From: Rhododendron vialii
Lineage: Eukaryota > Streptophyta > Magnoliopsida > Ericales > Ericaceae
Length of the DNA: 64,000 nucleotides
Assembly: GCF_030253575.1 (NCBI RefSeq)
Contig: NC_080557.1
Span: 35,227,001 to 35,291,000, forward strand
Direction: 5' to 3'
In this document: in pieces, positions 62,848 to 64,000 of the stretch
Layout: the number at the start of each line of letters is the position of its first letter
How positions within the stretch are numbered: the stretch's first letter is position 1
The notes under the pieces: model-generated
The model's database searches: none
Told to the model about the DNA's origin: nothing
The model's input: the letters and a program-made list of their open reading frames with translations, nothing else
Made by a program: the position numbers and the translations under genes

Positions 62848-64000
62848 ATATTCCTAATTAACCCCTTTTCCCTCCTTAATTCGATCCCCAAGCTTGCAAG
62901 TGATCACGGAGTAAAAGGCTGCTTTTATTTTGGATATTGGTGTACATTAGGAAAGGTTTTCCAACTTTTGAGTAGCATGCAATGTTATGTGAAAGTCTAT
63001 GAAGACAATGAAAGTCCGATGTGCGCGTAAGCTGATATAGAGTACGTGCATTGCATTAAAAAAGGTAGTCGGCTCAGATTTCTGGAAAGTCTGCTTGTTC
63101 CAGGAAATACAAGGGAAATTTAGGTGGTTGTTTTCTACATGTTAGTATTTCAGGTTAGCAAAAGGCTTTCAGAAAACATAAGGGAGATCGACCTCCAAAA
63201 TATAAGAATGACAACAGGCAGAAACGTGAAATTAGATACTGTATTAGAGAGAAAAAGGAAAAATAAAAACTGGTCTTCAAATTACGAGAGGCATGAATGT
63301 TGCCCGAGATCATAATTAGTTCTTTTCGAGTAATGTTTTAGCACACTCCAGTGACTTTAAGATTCAATTTAATGTTAGCAACTGTTTTTGTTAAAGTTCA
63401 TGTCTTTTGAAAGGAAAGATGATCAAAGTTGCTCATAATTAAGCACTCATAACCACAACAAATATGAAAAGGACTAATCTAGCGTGACAGAGTGCTCTCT
63501 TCTTATCCCATATTCCAAAATGCCGTTTATACAAAGCTCTTTCATACTATAGATTGAGCTATGAATCATGACATCAATGACCAAATAATGAGTGTGATAT
63601 GGTCCAGTAATTGTATGTAACATCCAGAATACTATAGATTGAGCTATATGTTCAAAATATAGGTCATAAAAGGCAGACTTGTATCTTTTCTCTCTTGTAT
63701 GACCTAAAAATTTCCTGTGTTTCCAGGTAAAAGATCTTGTATGACCTACAAGGAAAATACTACAAGATCTTGTACCTGAATATTAAAGAAATCTTGTCAA
63801 ATTAAGTTCGTTAAATTCTAATCTCGTGGTGTTTTTTCCCCTAATAACTTTCAGGTGTCCGAACCAGCTTACCTCGACTAATCTTTAGGGCCCAAATCCA
63901 CCACCCATTTGAGAAGAACCCAATTAATATCGGAGCAACACTCGGTATGGGCTGACCCCAAATATGTTAATAACACCTCAGAGGTGGGGATAACGGCCCA
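62848..64000. other. Gene-free interval to the window end
   Basis: AT-rich. A direct repeat ATACTATAGATTGAGCTAT occurs at about 63546 and 63631. A short inverted repeat (CAGGTAAAAGATCTTGTA near 63725, and TACAAGATCTTGTACCTG near 63761) could form a hairpin. No gene recognised. Confidence 0.5.

Overview
The window is nuclear DNA of a flowering plant, most likely a eudicot. The evidence is AT-rich intergenic DNA, spliced genes with AG|GT junctions, plant-only families (P-class PPR, NDR1/HIN1-like, PRR clock regulator, SEUSS-like), Ty3/Gypsy LTR elements, Stowaway and Tourist MITEs, tRNA-derived SINEs and an endogenous caulimovirid. There is no operon structure; genes stand singly among transposon debris.

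Layout. 1-6416: decayed minus-strand Ty3/Gypsy retrotransposon cut by the window edge, with a hAT-like MITE in gag and two fold-back elements in its LTR. 6446-8382: three more MITE or fold-back elements. 8516-10566: a four-exon gene for a two-RRM plastid-type RNA-binding protein. 10567-13945: nothing recognised. 13959-17382: endogenous pararetrovirus remnant (minus) between 13-bp direct repeats. 17738-19009: Stowaway MITE and a TIR element. 21037-22319: 3' exons of a plant gene I do not recognise. 23115-24395: intronless PPR gene. 24841-26649: broken, truncated SEUSS-like (SLK) gene. 28100-34441: a chain of inverted-repeat elements, some nested. 34888-37505 (minus): protein phosphatase inhibitor-2, lacking its first exon here. 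37681-38408: tandem TRIM-like repeat. 39358-47652: MITEs, a 402-bp near-perfect hairpin, a probable minus-strand LTR and two minisatellites. 48061-50319: solo LTR. 52363-59121: eight-exon pseudo-response regulator gene of the PRR5/PRR9 clade with G-box and evening-element sites upstream. 59122-61536: small repeats, a MITE and paired SINE-like sequences. 61822-62646: intronless NDR1/HIN1-like gene with a MITE inserted at its stop codon.

The intact-looking genes are the RRM protein, the PPR protein, the PRR clock protein, the NHL protein and (first exon missing) inhibitor-2. They have unrelated roles: organelle RNA metabolism (RRM, PPR), circadian transcription (PRR), PP1 regulation (inhibitor-2) and a membrane protein (NHL). 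I found no single new system. The most unusual material is structural: long fold-back DNA, nested insertions with readable target sites, a circularly permuted viral remnant, and a regulatory gene inactivated by two transition-type stop codons.

Exon boundaries were placed by hand from reading frame, GT/AG sites and family resemblance; no searches were run.
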